DNA of 64,000 nucleotides from Agelaius tricolor (Eukaryota; Chordata; Aves; Passeriformes; Icteridae): NCBI GenBank assembly GCA_023055355.1, contig JALJCS010000038.1, positions 3,100,001 to 3,164,000 on the forward strand, written 5' to 3'. How positions within the stretch are numbered: the stretch's first letter is position 1; the number at the start of each line of letters is the position of its first letter. The notes beneath the pieces are model-generated. The model was not told the origin of the DNA, searched no databases, and saw only the letters and a program-made list of their open reading frames with translations. Shown here piece after piece: positions 22,735 through 34,042 of this stretch. Position numbers and translations under genes: made by a program.

Positions 22735-22910
22735 TCATCCCACCTTCCATTATCCCAGGCTGCTCCAAGACCCTTCCAGCCTGGCCTTGGACACTTCCAG
22801 GGATCCAGGAGTACCCACAGCTGCTCTGGGCAGCTGTGCCAGGGCCTCCCCACCCTCCCAGGGCACAATTCCTTCCTAAAGTCCAGTGTAAACTGCCCCA
22901 GTAAGGATTG
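22735..22910 (-). mobile_element. CR1-like fragment, reverse orientation
   Basis: CCAGGCTGCTCCAAGACCCT and CCAGCCTGGCCTTGGACACT, then TCCAGGGATCCAGGAGTACC, are the reverse complement of the CR1 3' region seen at 43030 and 17690. It lacks the terminal octamer repeat. Confidence 0.75.
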
Positions 22911-24275
22911 CTCAAGATGGGAGGGATAAACACTTTTTCCTCTTCACATTTGGTTTATTTGTTCATTTAAGCCCTGCTGTCCCTGAGCTCCCAGCACATC
23001 TCCCCTGCTCCTGCTGCAGGGCAGCTTTCCCCTCTGAGCTGATGATGCTCAGAGGCTCCAGCTCCTCCAAAAATGGGGGAAAAGGATTAAAAATTCCCAG
23101 TGCCTGCCCAGCTTTGGGGTGTAGCTGCTTTTCCAAATCCATCACGCTCTGTTTGTCATGCTGATGGATGCGCTGCCCATATGTTTAAATACCACAGACA
23201 TGCAGCCTTGCAAATATCTGCTCACCCAGGAGGAATCATCCTGCTTGACAGGCAATCAAGGCAAGATCAGGGTTGTTTTCCTCATCATCACCAGCTCTGA
23301 GAGCCTTTGGAGAAGTTCCCATGTCCTTCTCCCCGTGTGGGGCCTCACCATTTGCTGCTGGGGTCAGGGCAGTTTTCTTTTTGCAAAACCCATCACCAAC
23401 CTCCAAAAGAGCCCAAGCAGGGCCTTGTGCCATAAATCACAGCAGGAAAAATGAAATGTGGGAGCTTTCCCAGCCCCAGCAGAGCAGGGATGATGCCGGA
23501 TTCATCAATCCCAAGGCGTGGCTGGAGCTTGAGCTTTGCCCTTTACGAGCGTTGCCGCGTTTTAGGAGAGATTTCTGAGCCTGTGGCAATGAGAGCAGAG
23601 AGGAGAAATGAAACATAACCACCCTCAGTGCCTGCCTGGCCTGAGCTTCTGCAGGAAAAGCTGCAAGGGCCACCTGTGTGAAAGAAAAGGCTTCAAGGAG
23701 CGAAGGAATCAATTTTATCCAGAGTGATTTCTCTTGCAGGCTCAGGGATAGATCTGCTGTGCCCCAGGGCACATCCTTGGCTCATAACTGGAGCCTTCAG
23801 CACAAAATACCGGGGAGAAAACTGCATTTTCAGCCCTGGAGGTTGAGAGGGGGAAGGAACAGCACTTCTCGAGGAGCACGAGAGTTGTGAAAACTCTTCA
23901 ACACCTTTAGTTCCTGTGGAGCATCTGCTGATATTTTATTTTTGGCACCTATCAAGCATCTGTTATCCCTGCCGAGAGTTAACCCTTTTGTGTTTGTGTG
24001 TGGAAAAAGAAAAAAGCTCACTGGGTGAGAGCCCAGGGGAATGTTCCTTTGGAGAGGGAGCAGAATATGGGGCTGATATTTCAGAGTTTCAAATCTGCAT
24101 CCACAGGAGATTCACCCTGGGGAGATGAAATAGCCAAAATCAAGGTTTGGCTTTGATGGTTTTCATGCCATGGGACCCATCCAAAATCCAGAATCAGGAA
24201 CCTGCAGCTTCACACCCACCCCTGTGTCCGTGGCCCTGGTGTGTCCTTGCTCAGCGTTGGTGGCAATGTGATTTT
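22911..24275. other. Intergenic, no gene recognised
   Basis: Unique sequence in which I find no coding exon, mobile element or tandem array. Confidence 0.55.
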
Positions 24276-24750
24276 TAAAAGGGAAATAAAAGAGAAATAA
24301 AATGGAAACAAAAAGGAAATAAAAGGGAAATGAAAAGGAAATAAAATGGAAATAAAAGGAAATAAAGGGGAAACAAAAAGGAAGTAAAAGGGAAATGAAA
24401 GGGAAATAAAAGGGAAATTAAAAGGAAATAAAAGAGAAATAAAAGGGAAATAAAAGCAAAATAAAAAGGAAATGAAAAGGAACTAAAAGGAAAACAAAAG
24501 GGAAATGAAAGGGAAGTGAAAGGGAAATAAAAGGGAAATAAAAGCAAAATAAAAAGGAAAGGGAAATGAAAAGGAAATAAAGGGGAAACAAAAAGGAAAT
24601 AAAAGGGAAGTGAAAGGGAAATAAAATGGAAATTAAACTGAAATAAAAGGGAAATTAAAAGGAAATAAAAGAGAAATAAAAGGGAAATAAAAAGGAAATA
24701 AATAGGAAATGAAAAGGAAATAGAAGGGACATGAAAAGGAAATAAACACA
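24276..24750 (+). repeat. A/G-rich array of AAAGGGAAAT-like units
   Basis: About 475 bp of short purine-rich units (AAAGGGAAATA, AAAAGGAAATA and variants), interrupted by single T or C bases. The minus strand reads as an apparent Phe/Leu/Ser-rich hydrophobic protein, which is a composition artefact. Confidence 0.9.
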
Positions 24751-25676
24751 AGCCAAGTGCCTGCTGTGGGTCTGAGCCCAGGTGGGCAGTGCCAGAGTTC
24801 CTGAGCCCAGCGTTTGCTGCTGAAGGATTCTGCAGGGGCCAGGTGGGCGCTCACAAATCAGCCAGGGGCACAACATTCCTGTCCTGCAGCCAGCAGAGCT
24901 GGGGCTCTGTAAATCACTGTGTACAGAGCCTTTATTGGGGGCTGTAAATCTCAGAGCTCTCACCTCGATTTCCTTTCCTTCTTTTCTCTTTAATTATTAA
25001 AGGCCACACTGCGAAGGAGAACGGCTCAAAGCCTTTGTGAAGCCCATGGGTTTGGGAGCGTTTCTGGAGGGTTTGGAGAGTGGGAGACAGATGGGAGGGG
25101 TGGCTCAGACCTCCTGTGTGTGAGTGAATTTTTCCTCTTTGAAGCTGAACTTTTGATTTACAAAAATAGCCTGTCTCAATTTTAAACTCGAGCAGACTCC
25201 ACCACAAGCATGGGGGAACTGCTGCTGCTGTTATTCATCTCCTGCCTCAAAAATATCATTTTAATTCCTAGTCAGGGATAAAAGAAAGCAAGGATTGATT
25301 AGGAGGAGACCCTAAAATTCTGCTGTTGGGAAATTCACATCGTGTGCTGCATAAAACAAAAGAAACTCGGGGTTTTTTTGTTCTTTCATGGGGCCTCTTT
25401 CCAAATTGGAATGAATGAGATGATGATAAGGAGATAAGAAGAGGATATTGAAAGAACGGTGGAAATTGTTTTAGAAAGAGATCTCAGGGGGGAAGGCAGT
25501 TAGAGAAATTAAGCCAATTAGGCTGGATATGGGCTGCTTCTCCCTTTCCTGAAGGAGCTCTCGAGGTGGATAATGAAGGCCAGGACAGATGTAAGGATTT
25601 GTATTCCTGGCTGTGGAGTTTTAATTAGTCCCAGGGTCTTTCTGCAGGGCCACATTGACAGCCAAGGGTGTGCTGA
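24751..25676. other. Intergenic, no gene recognised
   Basis: Unique sequence between two purine/pyrimidine arrays. No exon or repeat family is recognised. Confidence 0.55.
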
Positions 25677-26038
25677 CCTTTCCCTTTCCTTTCCTTTCCT
25701 TTCCTTTCCTTTCCTTTCCTTTCCTTTCCTTTCCTTTCCTTTCCTTTCCTTTCCTTTCCTTTCCTTTCCTTTCCTTTCCTTTCCTTTCCTTTCCTTTCCT
25801 TTCCTTTCCTTTCCTTTCCTTTCCTTTCCTTTCCTTTCCTTTCCTTTCCTTCCCTTCCCTTCCCTTCCCTTCCCTTCCCTTCCCTTCCCTTCCCTTCCCT
25901 TCCCTTCCCTTCCCTTCCCTTCCCTTTCCCCCTTTCCCTTTCCCCCTTTTCCTTTCCCCCTTTCCCTTTCCCCCTTTCCCTTTCCCCCTTTTCCTTCCCC
26001 CTTTTTCTCCTTCCCCCTTTTTCTCCTTTCCCCTTTTC
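25677..26038 (+). repeat. Compound pyrimidine array: TTTCC, then TTCCC, then TTTCCCCC-type
   Basis: There are about 34 uninterrupted TTTCC pentamers to about 25850, then about 15 TTCCC pentamers to about 25925, then mixed CCCTTTCCCCC units to 26038. The strand is almost purely pyrimidine. The minus strand of the last part has runs of three to five G separated by three or four A. Confidence 0.95.
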
Positions 26039-26230
26039 CAGCCCTGCTCATCCCAGGGGCTCTCACATTCCATTTCCTCCTCCCAGCTGTGGCAAAGGCA
26101 AAACGAGAGCCACAAACCCCAAAACACAGAGCAAACACATCCTGCAGGGGTGAGGAGAGGAGATCCCGACCAGGAATTCCTTCCTGGGCATCCTGAGGGA
26201 GCCACAGGGACAGGGGGTGGGCACAGGGAT

Positions 26231-26475
26231 GGGGGGACAAAGGGACAGAAGTTTTGGGGTGGGATTCTCCCTCTTGTTTGATAGGACAAGGGGACAAAGG
26301 GACAGAAGTTTTGGGGTCTGCTGGGGTGGGAATCTCCCTCCTGTTTGATGGGACAAGGGGACAAAGGGGCAGAAGTTTTGGGGTGGGATTCTTCCTCCTG
26401 TTTGGTGGGACAGAAGGACAAAGGGACAGACATTTTGGGGTCTGCTGGAGTGGGAATGTCCCTTCTGTTGGCTCA
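26231..26475 (+). repeat. Alternating short/long minisatellite
   Basis: Four copies of a unit with GGGACAGAAGTTTTGGGG and TCCCTCCTGTTTGATGGGAC. Short copies (about 57 bp) alternate with long copies carrying an extra TCTGCTGG segment (about 66 bp), so the true period is the pair. Confidence 0.8.
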
Positions 26476-28270
26476 GCTTGGCACAAAAGCCCCTGGGACG
26501 TGCCAAGTGCTGCAGGAGGTGCCCCCTGCTCCCCTGCCATCCCCTGTGCCCTGCCCTCAGGCAAACTCTGATTTCTCCATTCCCTCCCCTGCCTTTTTAC
26601 CACGTCCCTGTTATCTCCAGCTCCTTTTAAGAGAACTGCTGTGAGACTCCTTCTTAAGGAAATCTGAGGAAAGCAAAGGCACCTTTCAAGTGCTGATGAT
26701 TTCAACACCTTGTCTTGCACTGCTGGAGCACATTCCCCAAGAGCTCTTTGAAATACCAACACTAATCAGGAAAAGTTCCATTTTCTGCATGTGCCACGTC
26801 CCTGGCTGGTGCCTGAGCTGTGTCTGCCACTGCAGCATCTTCCCTGGCCCTGTCAGTGGGGAAAATCCTGAGCCCCCAGGAGAGAACAGAGATTTTCTCT
26901 TCCCAGGGCACCTCTGGAGCTCTGTGGGGATGGAAGTGAGAGTGGATTTTAGTCCTAATGCAGCAGGGAAGCTCAAAGTGCCTTTGTGAAGTTGATCTTT
27001 GAAGGGCTGGCTGAGAGCAGAGTGAGACCCAGGGAAGCTCCTGGTGTCTGATAAAACACTGAGGAGAAGCTCAGTCCCACACTTGCTCCCCTGGGCACAA
27101 GGAGCTTCCAGCCAAGTGTGATAAAAGGGGGAAAAAAACCCCCATTTTTTAAAGTGGTTTAATTGAACAACTGAGTGCAGATGAGGGTCTGGAGCTTCCC
27201 AGCTCGGGATTTGCTTTGATTTGGGGATGGAGCTGCTTTTCCAGAGGGAAATTAACTCAGTGCAGCGGGCCCAGCTCATTGTCACCCTCAGCAGCACCTC
27301 CAGCTCCTCCCCAGGATCCAGGGGACAGGAGGAGCTGCAGGCTGTGCTCCTCTTCCTCCCAGGCTTTCTGAGGAAGGGGAAACCTTTCCCATCTCAAGGA
27401 GAAATTCACTCCAAGAGTCTCACACAGAGCTCTGTGTGTGTGTTCAGAGTAACCCAGGCTGCTCAGCACACCGTGCATCCTCAGGGTTTATTGATGCCCA
27501 GGGATTATTTGCAGGCCTTTGAGGTGGGAGTATCACCCTCATCCCCTTTGTAACCACGTCTGCATCTGCACTGGGCTGGAGTAAATCAGCTGGGCTCAGC
27601 CTGCCAGGTTTCTGCTGCTACACCAGGGTAAAACCCACAGAAATGAGAGCAGAATCCAGTCCAGAGCTGGCAGTAAATGAACTGCAGCAGCAAAAGCCAC
27701 TTTAATGGATGTGTACTGCAGCTTAATGGATATGTACAGCTCTTGTTTTATTGCTGGGCTTCAGGAGTGTAGCAAGGCTTTAATTGACTTTGATAGAAGA
27801 GGGTCTCCTTAGCGCTGCAGTCGAGGGCAAAACCAATCATTAATATAATTAAGGCATTTACTTCCAGCATGTGTTTGCTCCTTCTTACTGTAACTCCTGC
27901 CTGGCAAACTCCTGGCTGCTGGATGACCTTGGAGTCGTGCTGCTCCTCACTTTGTTGTGGGAAAAAGGAGAATATTTCACCCCAGCTGTGCACAGCGAGC
28001 CCGGGATGCTGGAGCTTTGTGCTTTTACCCCCACACAGGCAGCACCCAGGGGTGCTTTGGAGGCCCAGGGACTGCAAGGTGCTGTCCCTGCACCTGAACA
28101 GAGCATCCCTCACCTGCCTGGGCCCTGAGGGACAGAAACAGAAACACTTCCAAACCTTTGCCCTGAACTGGCAGCTGCTTTCTGTCCCAAAATTATTGTG
28201 TGTGTCTGCTTCCCTTCTCTGTGTCCTGGCCGGGAGCTGCAGGGATGGGGCTGGGCAGGGGCTGCCAAGG
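26476..28270. other. Intergenic, no gene recognised
   Basis: Unique sequence. No exon, mobile element or tandem array is recognised here. Confidence 0.55.
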
Positions 28271-28655
28271 AAGAAAACCCAGGGCTCCTTCTCCAGAAAA
28301 CCCAGGGCTCCTTCTGCAGAAAACCCAGGGCTCCTTCTCCAGAAAACCCAGGGCTCCTTCTGCAGAAAACCCAGGGCTCCTTCTGCAGAAAACCCAGGGC
28401 TCCTTCTCCTTCTGCAGAAAACCCAGGGCTCCTCCTTCTCCTTCTCCTTCTCCTTCTCCTTCTCCTTCTCCTTCTCCTGAGACCCCAGGGCTCCTTCTCC
28501 TCCTGCAGAAACTCCAGGGCTCCTTCTCCTTCTCCTTTTCCTTTTCCTTTTCCTTCTCCTTCTCCTTTTCCTTCTCCTTTTTTCCTTTTCCTTTTCCTTC
28601 TCCTTCTCCTTTTCCTTCTCCATCTCCATCTCCAGAAACCCCAGGGCTCCTTCTT
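28271..28655 (+). repeat. Compound array: 23-bp unit plus CTTCTC/CTTTTC hexamers
   Basis: About seven copies of GAAAACCCAGGGCTCCTTCT with a CCA or GCA tail (28271-28432) run into hexamers CTTCTC (28432-28478). The same CCAGGGCTCC motif then alternates with further CTTCTC and CTTTTC hexamers to 28655. The hexamer seems to have expanded from the CTTCTCC end of the longer unit. Confidence 0.88.
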
Positions 28656-31046
28656 GCAGATCCCTGGGGCTGGGCAGGTGGGATCTGCTTTGCTCAGCGC
28701 CATGGGTGAGTGGGACAAGGACAATCCCACCTGATTCCAGCTGGGAATTCCTGCCTGGGGGGATCCATCCTGCTCTGGAGCCAGGGGATGCTGTTCCAGC
28801 CCTGGCAAAGCCACCTCAGTGCTGGTGCTGGGACAGGAGGGGACACAGCAGAGCTCAGCTGCTCAGGGACAGGGGGCTCCTGGCCCTCCCAGATGTTCCA
28901 AGGCACTTTTCTTTTCCCAGGAGCAGATGACACCACCACGGGGGCAGCTCCCTTTCCCAGAACGGGCACAGAAACCCTTCTGCCCTGGCTGCTTCAAAAC
29001 CCCCTGAATTTCTGCTCCTTTGGCTTTCTCTCCCACCACCAACAGAAATAAGAATGAGTGCATAAACTCAGGGCAATTATCACTCAATTAATTCCTCCCC
29101 TGTCTCCATGGCACTCTGTTTGACCTTATTCACAGTTACTTGATCTTCAGCTCTTTAATATTTCAGCTGACCTTTCGGGCTGCAGAGCTGCTGCTGCTCC
29201 TCCCTGGCATTCCAGAGCCAGCCCGTGCATCCAGTGGCCCCAGCCTCATTCATCATTCCATTTCAGGTGTCAGCAGAGCCATTATTCAAACGACTGGCCT
29301 CACATGCAATCAATCTTTAATGAAACAATAATTGCACCTTCCCCTCCGCCAGAACTCTGCCTTTCTTCCAGGTATCTTGTATATTAATTATTGAAAACAA
29401 GGGTGTTTTACCAGCAATAAGTTGTGTTTCATCAATCAAGAGAATTTGAACTGGGAGATTTATGACCTTTGGTTTCGCAGAGGAGCAGGAAAACAGCAGC
29501 TCCTGTTGCTCTTGGTCTCACCTTGTGATTCCTGTAAGGTTTTTTTCACCTTGACAGAAGCAGAATTCTGGGGTCGAGGGGCTGCTGGCAATAAAGAGGT
29601 GACAAATATACATGGGCAGTGTCCCTGTGCAAAATATCCCTGCTCTGGGCAAAATAAAGGAAAAGCCCCAGAAAATCCATTTGTAGAGAATTCAGATTTG
29701 CATTATTCCTCAGATTGGAGAGGGTTAATTCAGAGACACCTGGCTCCAAACCAGGCTTTCTTCAGGTGAGGTTCCTCACTGCTTTTGCCCCATAAAAACC
29801 CAGCAGCTGCTGGGTTTGTGTTCCTTTGCAAGCTGAGAAAACTCAGGGACTCAGGTGCAGCTAAGCCAGGAGGTTTAGTGCTGGTAGCATTTGGAAAATG
29901 CTAAAAAATATATAAAAATCATTTTAAAATAAAATAAAAGGCTGGGCCAGGTTTAGGTTTTAAAAATTAATTAGAATAACAGGGCTGGGTTTTTTTTAAT
30001 GAACGTGAGCAACTCCTGTGAATTCATAGATTTCTCTGTGTGGAGAAAAATGGAAGTGGCTGTAGCACTGCTTGGTTTGGGGGTCAATTGCTCCACGTTT
30101 TTACCAGTGGAAGCAGGGAGTGTGGCAAGTGCTGCTCTCAGTCCTGGTGGAGCCCAGGAACAGCAGCAGAGGAGTTAACGCTGAGCAAGTCGCTCTCATG
30201 AGCCTCTGTTTCCTCACCACAGCGTTATTTATTTGTGTGGATTTTTCTCACCTTGTTTGCAACCTTCAGCAGCGATTTTAATGGGGGATTTGTTGGATTT
30301 GTTGGTTTGGTTTTTTTTATTATTATTATTTTTTTCCTTCCTGAAATTACCATCAGCCTTGTTGGAGGAGGGCACGACAGCAGCCAGGGACCCTGAGCTG
30401 TTTGCAGCTCTATCCCAGAGGAGGAGGGAGAGGAAAATGAACCCTCCTATTTATGCAGAGGCTCTAATGATGCTGGGGAAAGGTAAATATGTGAACAAAG
30501 AGCCTCTGTTTGCCTCTGCCGTGACAAGGCAGCGTCTGGGGCAGTGATTGCTGCTGTTGTTGAGTTTCCCTCCCCTCGTTATTGACTTTCTGTGCTGCAC
30601 TGAGGCAGCTCTGCCTTCCCACCCCCAGTGGGGTGGATAAAGGGATGGGCAAAGCAGCCCCCGGAGCAGGGAGAGCTTTGCAAGGGCTCTGTGGGTGCTT
30701 TGGGACTTGGGGTTTGTCCCCCAGATCGGTTTTGTGCAGCTCCTGCTCTGGCTCCAGGTTTGGCTGTGTGAGTTCACTCTCCAGGATAGGGCAGGAATTG
30801 AGGCACAGCCTCAGCACGGAGGCACAGGGAGGGTGAGCAGCACAGCCAAGCCTTTTTTCCCTCCTGGAATTCCCATTTCCCACCTCCACAAACCCCCAGT
30901 TTGGAGCAAGGAGCTCATCTCCTCTCCTCTCCTTTCCTCCCCACCTTTGGATCTGGTCAGGTTCATTAAATTTCTTATTCTTCCTGAATTTGGAGGATGG
31001 AAACTGCTGAGGCATCCCATGGAGAGACCCCAAGCTGGGCCACCAG
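28656..31046. other. Intergenic, AT-rich candidate conserved element inside
   Basis: Unique sequence. The segment 29060-29470 is AT-rich and free of repeats, with clustered homeodomain-type cores (CAATTAATTCC, CAATCTTTAATGAAAC, TATATTAATTATTG). It is a candidate non-coding regulatory element only. No coding exon is recognised. Confidence 0.45.
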
Positions 31047-31200
31047 GATGGAGCCATCCCTGATGGTTTGGGATGGGATGGAGCCATCCCTGATGGTTTG
31101 GGATGGGGATGGAGCCATCCCTGATGGTTTGGGATGGGATGGAGCCATCCCTGATGGTTTGGGATGGGGATGGAGCCATCCCTGATGGTTTGGGATGGGG
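31047..31200 (+). repeat. 30-31-bp minisatellite
   Basis: Five copies of GATGGAGCCATCCCTGATGG followed by TTTGGGATGG, alternating 30 and 31 bp (GGGATGGGATGG versus GGGATGGGGATGG junctions). Confidence 0.92.
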
Positions 31201-32420
31201 TGTTCCCAACCAGGCAACAGAGGCAAGATCCACTCCAAGGCGTTTTCAGCCCTGCCCCAGCCTCAGTTATGGGGAATAACCTCTAGAACAAAGCTCCAGG
31301 TGGGAAAGGAAAAGAATTTTCAACCATTCTGCTGGCACAGGATTAGTTAGTGCAAGGCTAAATCCCACTAATTTAAAAGCCTGGAGTGCAGGGTGATAAA
31401 TGGCCCAGCTTCCTGTATTGTTTGATAATGAATTGTTTGAATCCTGTTGTATTAAGGGGTGGAAAAACCAGCAAGATAGAAGAGGAATGCTCTTTTCCTT
31501 CTGTGCACACTGAACTCCATTTGTTGGGAAAGGATTTATGGTTTTCATCATAATTTAATTCTAAAACATATCACTTAATTAAAGGGATTTATTAAAATCC
31601 TCTGGCAGTGCCTTTTTACGATTAGCCCAGGACTCAGACCCTGAATGTCAGGGAGAAAATTCATCAATTGATTTGTTGAACTGCACAGGTCTCACCCCCC
31701 CCTTCCTGCTCTGCCTGAGTCAGGGTGGAAGAAAGAAATCCATAGTCAAAAGCCTAAAAATCTCCAGGATGGATTGGTTTGCTGATTCCATCCGCTCCTC
31801 CCTCCCCCTCTCCCTGGGCCTGGCTTCTCCAGGCTCTGTTAATGAGCAGATTAATATTGATGCTGGGGCTGGAGCTGTCAGTCTGCCTGCCTGAGCCCTC
31901 CTGCTGCTCCCCCTCACAGCCTCAGCTTTTGGCCCATGGGACCCCTTTCTCCTGGGGGGCTGAATTCCCCTGATTTTTCAGCTCCCAGGAGCTGGGAAGA
32001 GGCTCCAAGGAGTTGCCCCAGCTGGATTCCTGCTGGATTTAGGATCCCTTGACGTGCAAGGGTTCCTGCCCTGCCTTCAGTAGGACCTTGGGCTCTGTAT
32101 CAATAAACCTGAATTTTCCTGCAGGAGCCTTCTGACATTGATTTCCCTGTGAAATATCCCAAAATCAGGGAGCTCCTGGGGTTTAATGGGATAAAGCTTC
32201 CTGCTGGTGCAGCTGAAGGAAAAGGCTTGGGAATGTTTCTGAGCTGCCTCAAGATCCAGAGTGTGACCATTCTGTGGGCTGGGAAGGCCAGGGGAGCTGG
32301 TGCCAGCCCTGCTGGGTGTGAGGGCTGCAGTCCCTGCTCTGGGGATGCTCTGAACCCTTCTGGGGCTGCCCCATCCCTGCCAGAGCCCCTCCAGCCCTGG
32401 GGGGAGGCTCAGCTTGGTCA
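31201..32420. other. Intergenic, no gene recognised
   Basis: Unique sequence with no exon, mobile element or array that I can support. Confidence 0.55.
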
Positions 32421-32728
32421 AATCCTTCATCCCCACGCTCCTGCATCCCTTTTCCATTATAAAACCTCATCCCTGTGCTCCTCCATCCCTTTTCCTTTAT
32501 AAAACCTTATCCCCACATTCCTGCATCCTTTTAGCTTTATAAAACCTCATCCCCACATTCCTCCATCCCTTTTCCATTATAAAACCTCATCCCCACACTT
32601 CTCCATCCCTTTTCCTTTATAAAACCTCATCCCCACATTCCTCCATCCCTCTTCCTTTATAAAACCTCATCCCTGTGCTCTTCCATCCCTTTTCCTTTAT
32701 AAAACCTCATCCCCACACTCCCCATCCT
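32421..32728 (+). repeat. Exact 40-bp minisatellite carrying TATAAAA in every unit
   Basis: Seven complete units and a partial one, each 40 bp with no length change: AAAACCTCATCCCCACATTC then CTCCATCCCTTTTCCTTTAT. The junction creates TATAAAA at 32458, 32498, 32538, 32578, 32618, 32658 and 32698. Units differ by a few substitutions only. Confidence 0.95.
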
Positions 32729-33216
32729 CTCTCCTGTTTGTGTCTCCTGCTCTGCCTTCCCCAGAGCAGAGCCTGGTCCCAAATTCAGGCCTGGTCCCAA
32801 AATCCATCACCAGCAGCAGGGAAATGTTGGGGTTTTCCCAGCAACTCCCTACACGTGTTCTTGGGCACACTCCTGCTTCTCCAGGGGCTGGGATGTGGAT
32901 CCATGACCTGCCCAGAGCTGCCCTCCTGCTGCTCTCACCCCTCCCAGCAATCCATAATTTAAGGAATTCAATCTGAAGTGTGTCTGATTCGCAGGGGCCT
33001 TGCAGGAATAAATAGAAACTTCTACTTCAGGCTCGTGGGTACTGTGGCCTTCATCCCAACCTTCCCTGGCAGCTCTGATCAATTATTTGAGCCTCCATCA
33101 GGCAGGAGAAGCTCTGTGCCCTGGTGCCAGGTGTGCCTGGTGCCCAGCCTGAGGGCTCAGAGCCAAACCCTGGCTCCCCTGTGCCAGCTTTGCTGCTGGT
33201 GACAAGCAGGAGTTTC
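32729..33216. other. Intergenic, no gene recognised
   Basis: A short unique stretch between two arrays. Nothing is recognised. Confidence 0.55.
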
Positions 33217-34042
33217 TGTGTGCCCAGCAGAATTTTCTCTCCTTTGTGTGCCCAGCAGAATTTTCTCTCCATTCTTGCCCAGCAGAATTTTCTCTCCTCT
33301 CTTGCCCAGCAGAATTTTCTCTCCTTTGTGTGCCCAGCAGAATTTTCTCTCCTTCTTGCCCAGCAGAATTTTCTCTCCTTCTTGCCCAGCAGAATTTTCT
33401 CTCCTTTCTTGACCAGCAGAATTTTCTCTCCTTCTTCTCCAGCAGAATTTTCTCTCCTTGCCCAGCAGAATTTTCTCTCCTTTGTGTGCCCAGCAGAATT
33501 TTCTTTCCTTCTTCCCCAGCAGAATTTTCTCTCCTTTCTTCCCCTGCAGAATTTTCTCTCCTTTGTGTGCCCAGCAGAATTTTCTTTCCTTCTTCCCCAG
33601 CAGAATTTTCTCTCCTTTCTTCCCCAGCAGAATTTTCTCTCCATTCTTGCCCAGCAGAATTTTCTCTCCTTTGTGTGCCCAGCAGAATTTTCTTTCCTTC
33701 TTCCCCAGCAGAATTTTCTCTCCTTTCTTCCCCAGCAGAATTTTCTCTCCATTCTTGCCCAGCAGAATTTTCTCTCCTTTGTGTGCCCAGCAGAATTTTC
33801 TTTCCTTCTTCCCCAGCAGAATTTTCTCTCCTTTCTTGCCCAGCAGAATTTTCTCTCCTTTGTGTGCCCAGCAGAATTTTCTCTCCTTTGTGTGCCCAGT
33901 AGAATTTTCTTTCCTCCTTGCCCAGCAGAATTTTCTCTCCTTCTTCTCCAGCAGAATTTTCTCTCATTCTTGCCCAGCAGAATTTTCTCTCCTTTCTTGC
34001 CCAGCAGAATTTTCTCTCCTCCTTGCCCAGCAGAATTTCTTC
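33217..34042 (+). repeat. Long minisatellite, 31 units of about 27 bp
   Basis: I count 31 copies of a core CCCAGCAGAATTTTCTCTCC with a variable spacer (TTTGTGTG, TTCTTG, TTTCTTCC, ATTCTTG). Spacer types recur in blocks, for example a GTGTGC/TTCTTCC/TTTCTTCC/ATTCTTG block repeated near 33560-33780, so there is a second level of periodicity. Long open frames on both strands are repeat artefacts. Confidence 0.95.

Noticed and set aside
24275..24751. Minus-strand 158-codon hydrophobic frame that looks like a membrane protein
   Set aside because: Phe, Leu, Ser and Tyr codons come from the AAAGGGAAATA array read in reverse. There is no start context and the repeat content is obvious.
25518..26762. 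Minus-strand 414-codon frame (KERKGKE-type) and opposing Phe/Leu/Ser/Pro frames
   Set aside because: Direct translation of the TTTCC/TTCCC array. Composition and strand symmetry argue against coding.
27748..28629. Minus-strand 293-codon frame rich in Lys, Arg and Glu
   Set aside because: Comes from the CTTCTC and CCCAGGGCTCC repeats; the non-repeat part has no recognisable domain.
32421..32728. Regular 40-bp repeats resembling a CRISPR array
   Set aside because: The repeats are contiguous with no unique spacers, and the window is vertebrate. It is a minisatellite.
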